NCBI GenBank assembly: GCA_009360345.1
Contig: SPDP01000001.1
Coordinates: 620,001-684,000, forward strand
Reading direction: 5' to 3'
Source: Alcaligenaceae bacterium SAGV5
Lineage (GTDB): Bacteria > Pseudomonadota > Gammaproteobacteria > Burkholderiales > Burkholderiaceae_B
DNA: 64,000 nt
Part shown: positions 62,962 through 64,000 of the stretch, piece by piece
How positions within the stretch are numbered: the first letter of the stretch is position 1
How the letters are laid out: every line of letters starts with the position of its first letter
The notes under the pieces: model-generated
What the model was told of the DNA's origin: nothing
The model's input: the letters and a program-made list of their open reading frames with translations, nothing else
Database searches by the model: none
Position numbers and translations under genes: made by a program

Positions 62962-63548
62962 GCCTGCTCGCCGGCGCGCAGGCGCAGATAGGCCAGCCCG
63001 ATGGACAGGGGCGCCAGCGCGCCGACCACCCATAGCAAAGGCAGCCTCAAGAGGAAGATCGCCACGAAGGTGATGACCATCACGGCCAGGGCGGGCACGC
63101 CGCGCGCGGCCCGGCGCGCCGCGCGCAATCCGGTCTGCAGCGACAGTCCCACGGCCGCGGCCGCCACGCCGGCCAGCGCCAGATGCACCGAGTCGGACTT
63201 CGCCATGCTCGCGAACACGGCCACCACGACCAGCGCCAGCGCCATGGCGGGCACCACCAGCCCCAGCGCCCCGGCCAGCGCGCCCGCGCCACCCCGCAGC
63301 CGGAAACCGACCCAGATTGCCAGGTTGACCACATTGACGCCCGGAAAGGCCTGGGCCAGCGCGAGGCCGCTCAGGAACTCGGCCTCCGACAGCCAGCTCC
63401 GGCGCTGGACGAACTCCCGCAGCATCCAGCCGCTCAGTCCGCCGCCGAAGCTGGTCAGGCCGATCTTGGTGAAAGCCAGGAAGATCTGGAGTACGGAAGG
63501 AGGCGGGGAATCGCTGTCGGTAGGAGCGGGCGGGAAGCTCTGGAGCAT
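62958..63548 (-). CDS. ChrA-family chromate transporter, first half-size subunit
   Basis: A 196-residue membrane protein with FTKIGLTSFGGGLSGWMLREFVQRRSWLSEAEFLSGLALAQAFPGVNVVNLAIWVG, the ChrA domain core with SFGGG and PGVN motifs. It forms a heteromeric transporter with the overlapping second half. A dyad at 63571-63598 lies 22 bp before its start and may be a regulator site. Confidence 0.88.
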   Translation of the reverse strand: MLQSFPPAPTDSDSPPPSVLQIFLAFTKIGLTSFGGGLSGWMLREFVQRRSWLSEAEFLSGLALAQAFPGVNVVNLAIWVGFRLRGGAGALAGALGLVVPAMALALVVVAVFASMAKSDSVHLALAGVAAAAVGLSLQTGLRAARRAARGVPALAVMVITFVAIFLLRLPLLWVVGALAPLSIGLAYLRLRAGEQA

Positions 63549-63570
63549 GGCGGGCCTATTGCGGGAAGTA

Positions 63571-63598
63571 TCGACATCTTACGGATTCAGGATGTCGA
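63571..63598. promoter_or_regulatory. Inverted repeat upstream of the chrA pair
   Basis: TCGACATC and GATGTCGA form perfect 8-bp arms 12 bp apart, 22 bp before the chrA start. Could be a repressor operator or a hairpin; no regulator gene is adjacent. Confidence 0.4.
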
Positions 63599-63711
63599 AT
63601 AGCTTAACGCCCCGGGCGGCCACGCCCCGCCACCGACGAGCCTCCGTTCCCTGCCGCGGCCGAGGCCGCCGCCGGCGATCCCGGCAGCGACCCGCTCGTC
63701 CAGGTTTCAGG

Positions 63712-64000
63712 TCACGGCGAAGTTCGCGTCAATGCGCTGCACGACGCCACATTGACGATAGGACGCGGCTTGGTCTGCCTGACCTGCACGCCCAGGCCGT
63801 CCGGCTTGCGCACCACCTCGAATTCGATCTGGACGCCGCCCGGGCGACGGTCGGCCGCACTGAAAACCTCGGCGGAAATCGACGGAAACAGGTTGATCGT
63901 GTCGTCCTGGTCGCCGGCAAGCTGGGCCTGTATGTCGACCACCCCTTTCACCACACGGACACGCGCCTGATGGTCGATCGTGACCGTGCACGAGCCATCG
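63712..64000 (-). CDS. Unknown protein, 5' part beyond the window
   Basis: The frame is open from the right edge to a stop at 63712-63714. The visible 95 residues (DGSCTVTIDHQARVRVVKGVVDIQAQLAGDQDDTINLFPSISAEVF...) are hydrophilic with beta-rich patterns. A GTG at 63954 could start a shorter form, but the frame continues upstream without break, so it is treated as truncated. Family not recognised. Confidence 0.5.
   Translation of the reverse strand, partial: DGSCTVTIDHQARVRVVKGVVDIQAQLAGDQDDTINLFPSISAEVFSAADRRPGGVQIEFEVVRKPDGLGVQVRQTKPRPIVNVASCSALTRTSP

Noticed and set aside
63707..63991. 94-codon minus-strand frame near the right edge
   Set aside because: Its composition is Arg/Gly/Pro-rich shadow; the overlapping frame open to the window edge has a more normal protein composition.

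Overview
The window looks like a chromosomal segment of a high-GC betaproteobacterium of the Alcaligenaceae, Bordetella/Achromobacter-like. It carries five periplasmic Bug/TctC-type binding proteins in 64 kb, many IclR and LysR regulators next to catabolic operons, and ordinary single-copy housekeeping genes (gluQ, folE, murI, gdhA, dinB, cbpAM, a stand-alone fusA). I see no rRNA, tRNA, insertion sequence, prophage or CRISPR array.

Layout. 1-8.5 kb: end of a sulfatase, two overlapping LysR genes, an orphan catechol 2,3-dioxygenase, then an operon (HAD hydrolase, Bug protein, DSD1-type PLP enzyme, RidA) divergent from a third LysR gene. 8.5-15 kb: a fused AdoMet decarboxylase-spermidine synthase, a Bug gene, and an operon of cupin, alpha/beta-hydrolase, IclR and aspartate dehydrogenase. 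15-16.6 kb: a DEAD-box helicase. 16.8-24.7 kb: a lower pyridine/nicotinate pathway (FAD monooxygenase; Bug protein, maleate isomerase NicE, maleamate amidase NicF, 2,5-dihydroxypyridine dioxygenase NicX, amidase) with an IclR regulator. 24.8-25.3 kb: an unknown protein with four exact 20-residue repeats. 25.4-34.4 kb: a ten-gene minus-strand catabolic operon headed by its own IclR gene: SDR, TPP enzyme, aldehyde dehydrogenase, VOC-type extradiol dioxygenase, two small unknown proteins, Rieske oxygenase, RidA and ferredoxin-type reductase. 34.4-41.8 kb: cbpMA, gluQ, rhlE, a glycosyltransferase, dinB, a metal-binding HMA protein and a YhiN-family flavoprotein. 41.8-46.4 kb: ABC importer, SDR and IclR. 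46.5-54.7 kb: folE, murI, sugE with a guanidine-II riboswitch, gdhA, an AI-2E family permease, a DUF4105 protein, fusA. 54.8-64 kb: prpF with a complete TctCBA transporter, a DUF2238 membrane protein, another Bug protein, an alpha/beta-hydrolase, a split ChrA transporter and the end of an unknown gene.

The strongest new signal is regulatory. The cupin operon (about 14.9 kb), the Rieske operon (about 34.4 kb) and the ABC operon (about 46.4 kb) each carry one of three closely related IclR paralogues. Each also starts at a promoter with the same layout: an ACTRGGGTAAAC box, a TATATT -10 with 27-28 nt between the two box starts, and a CGTYTYAAATAYRAAMC near-palindrome 25-27 nt beyond the -10. This suggests one dispersed regulon for uptake and breakdown of an aromatic, perhaps nitrogen-containing, compound. 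A separate 29-bp operator, 27/29 identical, lies before both the FAD monooxygenase and the nicE-nicF-nicX operon. It ties those two units into a second regulon. A family of about 80-bp palindromic repeats sits at gene 3' ends and in two places forms mirror-image pairs.
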